Part shown: piece after piece, positions 16,761 through 26,742 of the stretch | Layout: every line of letters begins with the position of its first letter | Numbering within the stretch: the first letter of the stretch is position 1 | Assembly: GCA_964445525.1 (NCBI GenBank) | Contig: CAYULA010000012.1 | Span: forward strand, 15,316 to 79,315 | Source of the DNA: Penumbrarchaeum sp964445525 | Lineage (GTDB): Archaea; Thermoplasmatota; Penumbrarchaeia; Penumbrarchaeales; Penumbrarchaeaceae | Length of the DNA: 64,000 nt | Direction of reading: 5' to 3' | The notes under the pieces: model-generated | The model's input: only the letters and a program-made list of their open reading frames with translations | Told to the model about the DNA's origin: nothing | Database searches by the model: none | Position numbers and translations under genes: made by a program

Positions 16761-17762
16761 TTACCCGGGAATGGTGGCTCCCTTGATCCCCAATTCCTGC
16801 ATTCTTCTCGGAAGGAATTCACGGAATCCCTCCTCAAGGGTCCTCGGTGAATACCCCAATTCCTTTCTGGCCTTTTCATTGGATCCCAGATAGGTCACAC
16901 CAGCAGACACTCTCAAGGTCTCCGGCCGGTAGAATGAGGGCAGATCGAAAATTGAATTGACAGGTACCATCAACCGAGAGGATAGCTTAAGCATCCAGGG
17001 ACTGGCCCTGATCCCGGGAGGTTTTATTCCCGTGATCTCTCCGGCGGTTTCCATTGCTTCCTCAATCGAGTGTTTCTCCCCGGATATGATGTAGGATTCC
17101 CCTGTTCTTCCCTTCTCCATGGCCAGAATGTGACCTTCGGCGATGTCATCAACATGGGCCCAGCACCAGGCAGTTACCTTCGGAAGCATGGGGAGCTCCC
17201 TCTTGAGATACCTGTCTATCATTTTTCCGGATAGGTTCTCGTCACCCGGCCCGTATACTACTCCCGGCTGTACTATGACCAGAGGGATACCATCATCCAT
17301 CATGGGAAGAGCCACCTCGTAATGGGCCTTCCACTTGGTCCTGTCGTATTCGCTGATGTGTTCCCCGTCGTAACGATAATCCTCGCTTACAACCCTTCCT
17401 TCAGTGTCCGAGAAGACAGCCAGGGTGGATGTGTAAACCCCCTTGGATATTGACAGTTCCTTCATCACCTCGAGAACGTTTTTCGTACCGCCGACATTGA
17501 TACTCTCTGCCTTTGATTTGTCCCTGGCACCTACTTTGTACCAGGCAGCCACATGAAAAACACCGTCAACTCCCTTCATTGGTTCATACAGGGTCTCCTT
17601 GTCGGTTATATCCCCCTTGAAGATATTTACCCCGCCCTCACTCAACCATTCCGCCTTCTCCGGGGTCCTGACAAGAGCATTGAGCTCATGTCCCCTTTCC
17701 AGCAATTTCCTTGCCAGCGCTCCTCCGATGAATCCGGTGGCGCCGGTTATCATATATTTCAT
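16761..17762 (-). CDS. Extended SDR epimerase/reductase (dihydroflavonol-reductase or HpnA-like)
   Basis: A 333-residue extended short-chain dehydrogenase. TGATGFIGGAL binds NAD(P), DITD follows beta-3, STLAVF holds the catalytic serine, and the active-site Tyr-Lys pair is in SEYDRTKW. VQPGVVYGPGD is the usual substrate-side motif. The set resembles NAD-dependent sugar epimerases and dihydroflavonol-4-reductase-like proteins. The substrate cannot be named. GAGGTAAA directly precedes the ATG. Confidence 0.88.
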   Translation of the reverse strand: MKYMITGATGFIGGALARKLLERGHELNALVRTPEKAEWLSEGGVNIFKGDITDKETLYEPMKGVDGVFHVAAWYKVGARDKSKAESINVGGTKNVLEVMKELSISKGVYTSTLAVFSDTEGRVVSEDYRYDGEHISEYDRTKWKAHYEVALPMMDDGIPLVIVQPGVVYGPGDENLSGKMIDRYLKRELPMLPKVTAWCWAHVDDIAEGHILAMEKGRTGESYIISGEKHSIEEAMETAGEITGIKPPGIRASPWMLKLSSRLMVPVNSIFDLPSFYRPETLRVSAGVTYLGSNEKARKELGYSPRTLEEGFREFLPRRMQELGIKGATIPG

Positions 17763-17880
17763 TTTACCTCAATTATCAACTTGATTTGTAATTTATTTAT
17801 TATTTACCTGATATGATAGGAACGGACACCCAAAAGGATTATAAATGCCGTGACCAAGGAAATGTTAAGGATGTGATATA

Positions 17881-18363
17881 ATGGATCTGCAGGAATACTC
17901 GATGGAGGATCTGCTCCTGACCGCTATAAAGAGCGAGGAGGATAACTACCAGCTCTACAGCACTTTGAACTCCAAAATGGGCGAGGACGAGATATCCTCC
18001 GACCTTGAATACCTGGCAGGAGAGGAAAAGAAACACCGAGCACTTCTTGAGAAGATCTTCTCCAACAGATTCCCGCAAGAGGAGGTAAATGTGGATGAGA
18101 TAGCCACAGATGTTCCCCTTCCCATGATCGATATTGCACCGGGAAACTATCCCGTGGGCGATCTCCTCTCACAGGTGATGGAGGCGGAAAAAATAACCGC
18201 GGATTTCTACTCCTCGTGGAAAGATATTCAGCCCCGGGAGGACAAGGAAATCAACAAGGTGCTTGAAGATCTCTCCAAATGGGAAATGACTCACCACGAT
18301 ATCGTCAAGGACCTGAGGGATAAGAAGAAAAAAAGCGGAAAAAAGATAAAATGGCAAAGATGA
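17881..18363 (+). CDS. Ferritin-like diiron (rubrerythrin-type) protein
   Basis: A 160-residue four-helix-bundle protein. Two ExxH motifs are visible, EEKKH (about residue 51) and EMTHH (about residue 138), each preceded by a helix with a further Glu, which matches rubrerythrin-type diiron ligands. No rubredoxin domain is present. The C-terminus is a lysine-rich tail. Likely a peroxide-reducing or iron-handling protein. A TATA-like ATTATAAAT lies upstream near 17840. Confidence 0.85.
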   Translation: MDLQEYSMEDLLLTAIKSEEDNYQLYSTLNSKMGEDEISSDLEYLAGEEKKHRALLEKIFSNRFPQEEVNVDEIATDVPLPMIDIAPGNYPVGDLLSQVMEAEKITADFYSSWKDIQPREDKEINKVLEDLSKWEMTHHDIVKDLRDKKKKSGKKIKWQR

Positions 18364-18368
18364 AACGA

Positions 18369-18743
18369 TTATGACTTCCCGTCATATGATATCCAATTCA
18401 CATCGTTTTCCCAAAGTTTGAGACTGTCAAGTTCGACCTTCATCTTCTCTGTTTCAATGAATATCCTTTCCCAGAACACCTTTGCGAGATTTTCCAGGGA
18501 AGTGGTCCTTCCCCTCATCTCTTCCATTTCATTGAGGTAATTTCCCCCGAAATGGGAAACGATCCCATCCAGTTTCCCTCTGAGTTTGATTATGTCCATG
18601 AGGAATCCGTCCTTGTCGAGTTCAGCTCCCCTGACTATTATCTCCAGTCTGTAATCGTGAGAATGCTTCCTGGATTCCTCTCCTCCCTCGAAAGGGAGTT
18701 TGTGTTCCGCCGTGAAATCATATCTTGTCCCGAGTCTGTACAT
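18369..18743 (-). CDS. 6-pyruvoyl-tetrahydropterin synthase/QueD-family protein
   Basis: A 124-residue member of the PTPS fold. Zinc-ligand histidines are in FTAEH and RKHSHDY; LMDIIKLR and TSLENLAKVFWERI are family segments; LWEND carries a conserved Glu. The usual catalytic cysteine before the HxH motif is replaced (RKHSH), so it may not be a normal PTPS or QueD. It lies 10 nt downstream of an MDR reductase gene, a pairing known in other prokaryotes that suggests they act on one pathway. Confidence 0.88.
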   Translation of the reverse strand: MYRLGTRYDFTAEHKLPFEGGEESRKHSHDYRLEIIVRGAELDKDGFLMDIIKLRGKLDGIVSHFGGNYLNEMEEMRGRTTSLENLAKVFWERIFIETEKMKVELDSLKLWENDVNWISYDGKS

Positions 18744-18753
18744 TTGAACTACC

Positions 18754-19749
18754 TCAATAGGTGATCAATATCTGAATGTAATCTCCCTTTTTCCCCTGAA
18801 GGAGATCGTAGGCCGATACCGCATCCTCCATGCTGAATTCATGGGATATCAATCTCCGAGGTTCTATACGGTTTAATCCCTCCAGAACAGTCTTCAATCT
18901 CCTCTTGATGGTCCATCTTCCTGAAAGCGACGGGTCAATCGTTGAAACCTGGGAGGATATGATCCTGATCCTCTTTCTGTGAAAGGCGTCCCCCAGTTTC
19001 ACAAGGCCTTTCTTGTCTCCGTAGTAGGATCCGATCACCAGGCGGGCGGAGAAACCGCTGTATTTCACCGCCGTGTTTATGGCAGCCGTGTTTCCCGTAA
19101 CCTCGTAGACCAGGTCAAATCCCTCACACCTTGATATGGCAGGATCGAGGTCCTCGGGAGTGATGGATATATGGGCTCCCATCTCTAGGGATTTTTTTCT
19201 CCTTTGAGGGTGGGTTTCAACAGTTGTGATATTTGCCAGTGGATGATCCGAAAGCAGACGTGTCAATAACAGGCCCACAACACCCTGACCCAGGATCAGG
19301 ACCTCCTCACCCATCATGGGCCTCCCGTCCATTATGAGATTGAAAGCGGTCTCCATATTCGCGGTAAATACAAATCTTTCAGGATCGGCATCATCCGGCA
19401 GAAAAACTAGGTCCGAAGGTCGGGATATGAAAGAACTCTGGTGTGGAACATATGCAAAAACCTTTCTTCCAACGAGATCCCGGTGGGAGGACCCTGCCTC
19501 GATTATCTCTCCCACGGTTGAATAACCAATTTGAAAAGGGTAATCTTTTCTCTGTCCGATCGGATCCTCCTCGGTGAAGGTCCCGCATCCTGGTGAAAAT
19601 TCTCCTCTGATGAATTTCAATTCGGTCCCCGGGCTTATTGCGGATACGATGGACCTGACCAGGACCTGATCACCGTCAGGTGGAGCCTGGTCTCCGGTGG
19701 GAATTGACAATGATCCCGGTCCGTCTACCCTGATCCACCTCTTTTTCAT
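18754..19749 (-). CDS. MDR-family zinc-type alcohol dehydrogenase-like protein
   Basis: A 331-residue medium-chain dehydrogenase/reductase. SAISPGTELKF is characteristic of the bacteriochlorophyllide/threonine-type subgroup that often lacks the catalytic zinc, and LGQGVVGLL is the nucleotide-binding loop. The second half is a typical Rossmann domain. The ATG at 19749 has GGGAGAT upstream, and a TATA box (TAAATATATAAT) at about 19777-19788 rules out the longer start. Operon with the PTPS-like gene. Confidence 0.88.
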   Translation of the reverse strand: MKKRWIRVDGPGSLSIPTGDQAPPDGDQVLVRSIVSAISPGTELKFIRGEFSPGCGTFTEEDPIGQRKDYPFQIGYSTVGEIIEAGSSHRDLVGRKVFAYVPHQSSFISRPSDLVFLPDDADPERFVFTANMETAFNLIMDGRPMMGEEVLILGQGVVGLLLTRLLSDHPLANITTVETHPQRRKKSLEMGAHISITPEDLDPAISRCEGFDLVYEVTGNTAAINTAVKYSGFSARLVIGSYYGDKKGLVKLGDAFHRKRIRIISSQVSTIDPSLSGRWTIKRRLKTVLEGLNRIEPRRLISHEFSMEDAVSAYDLLQGKKGDYIQILITY

Positions 19750-19842
19750 CGATCTCCCATATGGACTTCCAATCAATTATATATTTAGATTTGGGAAGAC
19801 CCTCTTTAAATAACAGGATATTTTCCCTGAGATATTTTTTCT

Positions 19843-22800
19843 TCATGGCATGTTCTTGGATGACTTGGCCATACTCTCCAACCCCGTTACAAGATTCCGG
19901 TATATTGCCTCACGAGCATTTGAGGTCGGGACAACCTCACTGGCGATTCCGACAGCACCCATACGTTCCGCCGTATTGTGCAGTCTGAAGATCTTGGTCC
20001 ACTTCTTGACATATTCCGGCCAGATCCTTGCTTCCCTTTCCTCTATCTGCTGATCGATTTGTTTGATCCGGTCTATCTGGGTCGCATATTTTGTCCTGTC
20101 TCCGTACAATCCGGATAAAACGGGGTCCTGCTGGATCATGTCTCTCTTGATCTGCCTCTGGATGAGCGGAACGGACTCCATACCCGAGGGTTCAAGGATG
20201 GAACCTGTTGCGTGTTCGTCGGCAATGAGCACTATCTTTTCCGGATTGATCTCGGTATCTATGACCACCCAGGCCCCTCCCCTGAGCTCCGCATAGGGAG
20301 GTATATAGAGAATCACAGGAAGATCAAAATGGACCAGTTCATCAACGATCATGGCCCCGAACTTCACAATTTCATCGTAGAGGTCAATCTTGCCGCCTGC
20401 AAAACCACGCCAGTTCGGGAATATTACAAGCGGTCGCTTCTCATTTTTCATGAACTGTATCCACTGTGAGGTCTTGAAAGCTGAATCGGGATACCAAACC
20501 TGACCGAACTGGTTTATCTTCATTGGTGCTGATCCTTCAATCGATGGATCAGCGGGTATCTCCTTTTCCACCGTCCTTGTCTCCACAGTGATGAAACCTA
20601 CCGGATGGCCGCCTATTGTTGCACGGCCAACATGAACAGTGCTCCCCCATTCCTTCATGGCTTCCTGTGCCGAATCCTCATCGAATACGGCCTTGACAAG
20701 CTCCATCGAATCATACGGAGCGGGACGTTCAGCCTCGGCCCTGGGTGGTTCAATTATACCATCCGTCCCAAGCAGCTTGATTGAAATATCCCTGTCAACA
20801 GGGTCCCCGGTTCGCAGAACGGGAGATGGACTCCCTCTTTTTTCCGGAACACCTGAAAGCCATGAAAGAACGGTTCCGCACGCATGGCTTTCATCTGCAA
20901 CGATTTGGTGAGAAACCCCATTCGGACCCATGATATGCGGTCCGCCAAGCTCCCGATTGCTGGAATATACGTCATCTCCTCCATAAAGAGAGTTCAATGC
21001 CCTGTATCCGGTCAATATTATCTCGGAGTTTTTGGTCTGAACGATGCGTTTGAGCAGACGGACATTATATGCGATTATTCCGGTGCAGGTATCCGTTACG
21101 ACTGCCATTGTCGGAACACTGTGATAGGTGAGTGAACAGGCCCGCGCCATCATGGCCGATCCGGAAAGGTTCTCGAAATTTATCAGAGGATACTGTTTTT
21201 CTATGGAATCAATAACCCACCGCTTCTTTTTCATTGAATCAACGTCAACGGTTATCGGGTGAGCAGTAAGTCGATTTTTGTAACGATTGTAGGTTGTCTC
21301 CGAAACATAGAGATATCGGTCCCCTTCGGATACATTTATGCCGGGCAGGCCGCCGAGTATGGATGTTATGATATAACGGGTTCTGTTATCCGGGTCCTGG
21401 TGACCGATAATCAATGGTCTAAGTAGATTGTACCTCTCTTCGTCAACATAGAAAAGGTCCCTTTTCTCATCATATGATAATCTCTGGGTCACAATGGTGG
21501 CGAGGCCTATCCTTGCTCCGCTTCCCTCAGCGAAATACACAAAGGGAATACCTTCCTCTCTGGCAATCCGGGCAGCTCCGGAGAAGAGAATATCCTCCTC
21601 CATGGACACAGACCCGCCTTTGATCGTCATATCTCCGGAAACAAGTATCAGTTCCCGACCGGATTCCGCCTCGGGTGTCTTAATACGTATACTCCAGGCC
21701 ACTATTGACAGATCATTCTTACCGGGCGGCCTCTCTGTTGTAATGATATTTTCATCCGGATCGGTCAAGAGTTCCCGGGCGGTCAGGACATCTTCGGGCA
21801 TCTCTTTTCCGGAAGACGACCATATGCATTCTAGCTTATTTTTAAGGAGTGAAAGCCTGTCATAAACGTATGCCTTGCCTTTTTGACGACGGACAAAGCG
21901 CTTTTTGTCCAACGCGGTCATGGGTTTAATCAATTCGCTTATCGGCATCCATGGATTCCCGGAAGGTGATCCATCGGGTTCCTCTTTTTGTCTTATGAAA
22001 TCATTGTAGGGAAGGATCATCTGGGTATTGCTGTCATCAAAGGTTTCTATCACATATTCCCTCAGTTCCGGCAGCAATCCAGTTGGATTGTCCACAACAA
22101 TCAACATATCCATACTTCCACCGTCTGGCCGCAGGGAATTCACACGACCGCGGATTTCCGTTCTTGTCAGATCAACATCGGCGTACTCACTCATGTGCTG
22201 GTTCATCCGCTTGACGATCTTTCGGAACTCCTCAACGGAAAGATCTATGGGCTTGGCAAATGCCAGATATATCTGATTGTTATGCGACTTTGCACCTGTG
22301 GCAGAATACGAAACCCGGAGATGCCTCAATGAGCTGGCGAAAGCCTCCTCTGCCGCAGGGAATGACGGCCCAATGCGAGCCAGGGTTATCTCGGAGTTCC
22401 TTATTATGGTTCTAACGAAAATTCGGTTCTCGACATCGGGCAACTCGGGTCCTCTCGGATTGGGGATGCGGTGATGGAAGATATGTATCAAGGGATCTGC
22501 AGAGGGTAGTTTCACAATATTCGATTTGAGGGATTCAAGCTGTTTAAGGTCAAGCAGGTAGGCCAGAGAGGGATGAAGGTTTCTGCAAAGGGTATCCTCC
22601 TCGTAGGAGAAAGTACCTTCACCTTCGGGCCTGTAGGTGAAAAAACCAGGCATGTGGTCATGGGTAGATTTTACCACGAATGTTACCCTTCTCAGATATT
22701 CATTTTCAAGCACCTTGTTTACAATATCTCTCAGGTGTTTCGATAGTCCGTCACTGCTCTTGATCTCGGGCGGCCACTGTATGAGGAGCTCAAGAACATC

Positions 22801-25800
22801 ACCGGTGTGATCGGTTCTCTCGGGATATTCCTTCCAAATCTGCTGAAGACGCTCGTACATTCGGCCAAGGCTCTCAATGACGGTTTCACCGGGTTCCACA
22901 AGGCTGACCAGACCCATGCGGTCACTACCGGTATCAGAGTCGTTGAAACGCCATATGTACAGTCGTTTTCCATCCTCGATATGTTCGTATTCGCAGTTCA
23001 ATCCACCATGACGGCGATATGCACGGAGTATGATCAGCTTCCCAGCAATTTTTCTGGCAAAGCCCGAACCGGTCACAAGATAATCTATCAACTGGGAGAG
23101 CATTGATTCGGTTGCGGCCATAACATTCTTCATCAGCTCATTTTGAAGAGGGAGATCACCCGATTCGTGCGCGGCAACGATATCTTCCATAACCTGAGGA
23201 AGGTCGATCGGTCTCTCATGAAGGGGATGAATGAGATGTATGATCTCTTCGGCGCGCGTGGAAAGGTCACGGTAATTTTTGCAGTATCCCAGTGAGGAAA
23301 GTGTTTCAAGATCGGGTACTATGGATTCGAAATCCATCGAAGTAATTGGCTCCAGAAGAGCCAATAGCACTTTTTTCTTGGTTGACAGGTTCCCGTGTGA
23401 ACGTGCGAGATCATATTTTTGCGAATCTGTTATTTCACCTTCATTTTCTGCAAGGTCGAGTCCTTCATTCAGGGAGAGAAAACCTTTGAAATACTGTTCA
23501 TCATTGTAGAAGTCTGATATTGTATCACGAACAAGAGCCAACCATTGTACATCGCTGAGTCTCCTTCTCATATCGGTGAGTTCCCTGATCAGAAGGTCCA
23601 TGAAATCGTTGGAAAATTGAAAACCTTTCATGACATTGGCAATCACGATCCTGATATCGCCATCATTTATGATCACATCTTCACCATCTTCGCACCATTT
23701 TTCAAGGAGCTTTGAATATAGATTTGTGTTATCATGCCTGAAGCTTATTCGTGATTCGGCCTGTTGTTCCTCGGATTGAATGGATAATGCTGTTCGATCC
23801 GATTGTTTTTCTTCAGAGAACTTGAGGAGCGGCGTTCCAACTTCCACCATCGAACCTCCATCCACATAAACCTCCGCAATGGATGCTTCTCTCGGTGAAA
23901 GGAGAGAAGAAATCATCTTCATGGCTTCCATGGTGATCAGGATATCATCGGATGAAACTTCTTGACCCTCTTTTACTTCCACGGAAGAGATCATCCCCGC
24001 CATTGGAGCTCTGAAAACGTCGGGATCAAGATCACGTTCGAATGTTATGGTGTGTCCTCCCACTTCGATATGGGTTATGGATGTCTCATCTGTCCTGTAG
24101 ACCTGGTAGACGATTCCATCATATTCCATCATGAATCGAGATGGCCCCAGTCGTTCCCAGAAACGAACGGTTATTCGGTCGTCGTCAAGAATCAATTCAT
24201 ATTGCTCATCTGCGATCTCCCTGACAATTACAGTGTAACTATGTCTACCGAATTTTACACGGGTCAGTCCGGTATTTGCGATTAGTCTGGGTGGGATGGA
24301 ACGGGATGATATGAGATTGGCATGGAATTTTTGCTGTGACTCGGCTTTCTGAAATAGATAATCAAGGATTGCAACCGCCGCAAGGCCAAGTTCCGGTCGG
24401 ACTTCGGAACTTCCCAGGGATGCACCCTCCTTTGATTGAGCATCATCCAGTCTCTGCTTCAGCCATTTTACATGTATTCCTTTTCCGTCAATGTATTCCG
24501 AATCCTGAAGTACCGCGGATGAGAATTGAAGTGTTGTAAGGATTCCCTTGATACGAAGCTTGTTCAGAAAAGCCACCATGTATTGTCTTGCCTTTTCTCG
24601 GGTGTGTGCACTTACAACAACATGGCCTATCTGGCTGTCTGCGAAGGAATGAACGGTTCCTCCCTCTCCGAAGCTGAAATACGCTCGAGGGGTATTCGGG
24701 CCCAGATTAGGAATATCCAATGTTTGGATGGTTCCGGTTTGAGAACTGAAACCCGCGTTGGGATTTTCAGCTGTTATTCGAACGGAAATACTGTGCTTTC
24801 CGGTGGTTAAAGACTCACTAAAACATATCAATTCTTGACCGAGGGGGATTCCCATGGCAATTTTCAACTGCTCCACGACCAGGTCAAGTCCGGGATAAAC
24901 CGCCTCCGTTGCTATGTGTTCAACCTGCAGTCTTGTATTCATCTCCATGAAGAAGGGATTGCCATCTCTGTCCACCAGGAATTCCACTGTTCCCGCATTC
25001 ACATAATTTACGGCCCTGGCAGCGGCCACGGCAGACCTTCTGAGGATTTGTCGGGTTGTATCGCTGATAGGAATGTCGTCCCCGCTTTCCTCTATCAATT
25101 TCTGATTATGGCGCTGGATCGAACATTCACGCTCACCAAGGGCTATAACTGTTCCTTCGGTATCTCCCAGGATCTGGACCTCCACATGCCTTGATCCCGG
25201 ATCGGCCGCTTTTTCGATGAAGACCGTCCTGTTTCCGAAAGCTGCGGAGGCCTCCGAAATGGCAGCCTGCAATCCGGATTCGAGGTCCTTGTCATTGGTA
25301 ATGAATCGAATACCCCGCCCCCCGCCCCCCGCGGTGGCTTTTATCACAACGGGAAGATTGATTTTATCAACGATCGATCTGGCATCTTCAATGGACCTGA
25401 CCCCTACCTCTTCATAAGCAAGATCAAACAACCTTTCATACCGATACATTTCGAGAGAGGCTGCCTCATTTTCTTCGGATGGTTCCTCTGCCTGTTTTCT
25501 TATGTCGGAAAGTGAAATACTTGAACCGTTCCAGGGAAGCATGGGAACCTCTGCCTCTTCCATGATCAGTTTTGACATGATCTTGTCTCCCATCAGACTC
25601 ATGGCTTCCGCATCCGGTCCGATGAAGACGAGCCCTTCCCTTTCCACTCGGGATGCAAAGGTTGCATTTTCTGCCAGATGGCCCCATCCCACGGCTATCG
25701 CGTCGCATTTGTATTTCCTTGCAATTTCAATTACCTCATCCTGATTTTGATAGGTATTCTTGGGTCTGAGCCCCGTGATACGGGCAATGATGATATCCGG

Positions 25801-26160
25801 TTCCTTGAGGTAGTTGGGACGCTGCTGCGCATCTTCCAGACAATCTCCGACCCAATCGGCATCGGAGGCGATGGCAACGGCCTGAATGAGATTTGGATTC
25901 TCACCTCTTGATACCAGGTTGGAAAGGGATGTTATACCCTGAATTATCCTGAGAGCCGAGAGACCGTTGTTCACGATCAGGACTCGGGCGAATGCTTTTT
26001 GAGGATCTCCTCCCTTCTTTTCTACCCAGGCCTTGACCGCAGCCAGATTGTGTTTATACACCTCATCGGACAGGAGTGTGTCAGTTGAATCCCGAAGTTT
26101 CTGTTCTTCGGCGGATTCGAGCTCACAGGATTTGGGATCATCAGGTTTAGAGGATGCCAT
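19843..26160 (-). CDS. Eukaryotic-type multidomain acetyl-CoA carboxylase
   Basis: A single 2105-residue chain (numbers below count from the in-frame GTG at 26169, giving 2108). Biotin carboxylase is about 60-560, with ATP-grasp GGGGRGIR and EMNTRLQVEH. A beta-rich linker runs 600-710. The biotinyl domain is 715-785, with ITMEAMKM (biotinylated K751). A 600-residue helical and mixed central region runs 790-1390 with no catalytic motif. The carboxyltransferase is about 1400-2095, with GSGARIGLA (about 1549), LGGPHIMGPNGVSH, FKTSQW, NWRGFAGG and YIPPYAELRGGAW. This domain order, the central region and the wording of the carboxyltransferase motifs are those of animal, fungal and plant cytosolic ACC, not the split bacterial or archaeal enzymes. 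It would make malonyl-CoA or a related product; the acyl substrate is unproven. ATG 26160 has GGAAG upstream. Confidence 0.95.
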   Translation of the reverse strand: MASSKPDDPKSCELESAEEQKLRDSTDTLLSDEVYKHNLAAVKAWVEKKGGDPQKAFARVLIVNNGLSALRIIQGITSLSNLVSRGENPNLIQAVAIASDADWVGDCLEDAQQRPNYLKEPDIIIARITGLRPKNTYQNQDEVIEIARKYKCDAIAVGWGHLAENATFASRVEREGLVFIGPDAEAMSLMGDKIMSKLIMEEAEVPMLPWNGSSISLSDIRKQAEEPSEENEAASLEMYRYERLFDLAYEEVGVRSIEDARSIVDKINLPVVIKATAGGGGRGIRFITNDKDLESGLQAAISEASAAFGNRTVFIEKAADPGSRHVEVQILGDTEGTVIALGERECSIQRHNQKLIEESGDDIPISDTTRQILRRSAVAAARAVNYVNAGTVEFLVDRDGNPFFMEMNTRLQVEHIATEAVYPGLDLVVEQLKIAMGIPLGQELICFSESLTTGKHSISVRITAENPNAGFSSQTGTIQTLDIPNLGPNTPRAYFSFGEGGTVHSFADSQIGHVVVSAHTREKARQYMVAFLNKLRIKGILTTLQFSSAVLQDSEYIDGKGIHVKWLKQRLDDAQSKEGASLGSSEVRPELGLAAVAILDYLFQKAESQQKFHANLISSRSIPPRLIANTGLTRVKFGRHSYTVIVREIADEQYELILDDDRITVRFWERLGPSRFMMEYDGIVYQVYRTDETSITHIEVGGHTITFERDLDPDVFRAPMAGMISSVEVKEGQEVSSDDILITMEAMKMISSLLSPREASIAEVYVDGGSMVEVGTPLLKFSEEKQSDRTALSIQSEEQQAESRISFRHDNTNLYSKLLEKWCEDGEDVIINDGDIRIVIANVMKGFQFSNDFMDLLIRELTDMRRRLSDVQWLALVRDTISDFYNDEQYFKGFLSLNEGLDLAENEGEITDSQKYDLARSHGNLSTKKKVLLALLEPITSMDFESIVPDLETLSSLGYCKNYRDLSTRAEEIIHLIHPLHERPIDLPQVMEDIVAAHESGDLPLQNELMKNVMAATESMLSQLIDYLVTGSGFARKIAGKLIILRAYRRHGGLNCEYEHIEDGKRLYIWRFNDSDTGSDRMGLVSLVEPGETVIESLGRMYERLQQIWKEYPERTDHTGDVLELLIQWPPEIKSSDGLSKHLRDIVNKVLENEYLRRVTFVVKSTHDHMPGFFTYRPEGEGTFSYEEDTLCRNLHPSLAYLLDLKQLESLKSNIVKLPSADPLIHIFHHRIPNPRGPELPDVENRIFVRTIIRNSEITLARIGPSFPAAEEAFASSLRHLRVSYSATGAKSHNNQIYLAFAKPIDLSVEEFRKIVKRMNQHMSEYADVDLTRTEIRGRVNSLRPDGGSMDMLIVVDNPTGLLPELREYVIETFDDSNTQMILPYNDFIRQKEEPDGSPSGNPWMPISELIKPMTALDKKRFVRRQKGKAYVYDRLSLLKNKLECIWSSSGKEMPEDVLTARELLTDPDENIITTERPPGKNDLSIVAWSIRIKTPEAESGRELILVSGDMTIKGGSVSMEEDILFSGAARIAREEGIPFVYFAEGSGARIGLATIVTQRLSYDEKRDLFYVDEERYNLLRPLIIGHQDPDNRTRYIITSILGGLPGINVSEGDRYLYVSETTYNRYKNRLTAHPITVDVDSMKKKRWVIDSIEKQYPLINFENLSGSAMMARACSLTYHSVPTMAVVTDTCTGIIAYNVRLLKRIVQTKNSEIILTGYRALNSLYGGDDVYSSNRELGGPHIMGPNGVSHQIVADESHACGTVLSWLSGVPEKRGSPSPVLRTGDPVDRDISIKLLGTDGIIEPPRAEAERPAPYDSMELVKAVFDEDSAQEAMKEWGSTVHVGRATIGGHPVGFITVETRTVEKEIPADPSIEGSAPMKINQFGQVWYPDSAFKTSQWIQFMKNEKRPLVIFPNWRGFAGGKIDLYDEIVKFGAMIVDELVHFDLPVILYIPPYAELRGGAWVVIDTEINPEKIVLIADEHATGSILEPSGMESVPLIQRQIKRDMIQQDPVLSGLYGDRTKYATQIDRIKQIDQQIEEREARIWPEYVKKWTKIFRLHNTAERMGAVGIASEVVPTSNAREAIYRNLVTGLESMAKSSKNMP

Positions 26161-26742
26161 AAAATTCACACTTCCATAATGGGCTTGACATTACAGACAC
26201 TATATGCTAGCCAGTGTAATCGTTCAGGATATAATAATCCAGTGGAAGACTTTCAAGAAAAACTTCAACGATGATAGTATTTTTCTCTTTGAAAATCCTA
26301 TGTCATTGAGAATATCCGGATGGTTATTTTGTGTAAATTTTGATATTATTTCGGGAGAACACAGAGGAGACGAGACCGGATCCCATCGAAGATCATGTGG
26401 AGGGCTATTCGAATACCCTGTCGATGTGGGTTGATATTGTAATTACAAGGGTTTAGGTTGGAGTCCCGAAACCATCTTTTATTGAAAGCCTTGCCATTAA
26501 TATACACATTAATAAAATGTCCCGGAATAATCTCTGCTCATGGTTTGAAAGCATATCATATCTTCTTCATTGATGAAAAATCGATCGAAGCAGGCTTCGA
26601 TCGAACGTACAAACCCCGACCACCCCGGACTTGATCGTTATTTTTGTAATCAACAGGATTTAAAGACTGGAATAACTGGGCTTATAAAATTTCCAATATG
26701 ATGAATAAATTAAATGAACCATGTTCCCCTTAATCACAATCC
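26161..26742. promoter_or_regulatory. 582-bp non-coding region between ACC and the AEC transporter
   Basis: No convincing gene: the only plus-strand frame (26204-26434) has no ribosome-binding site and ordinary composition. The region contains a TATA-like ATATAATAATCC (about 26230), a loose inverted repeat around 26191-26219, the strong palindrome at 26581-26604, and a TTATAAAAT box near 26690 that could serve the transporter. It is the divergent promoter region of two genes. Confidence 0.5.
26581..26604. repeat. Perfect 11-bp inverted repeat
   Basis: TCGATCGAAGC and its complement separated by 2 nt form a near-perfect palindrome; the arms contain TCGATCGA. It lies mid-way between the ACC and transporter genes. 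It may be an operator or a hairpin in a leader RNA. Confidence 0.6.

Noticed and set aside
26204..26434. 76-codon frame in the region upstream of ACC
   Set aside because: No start signal, no protein-like composition; more likely promoter DNA.
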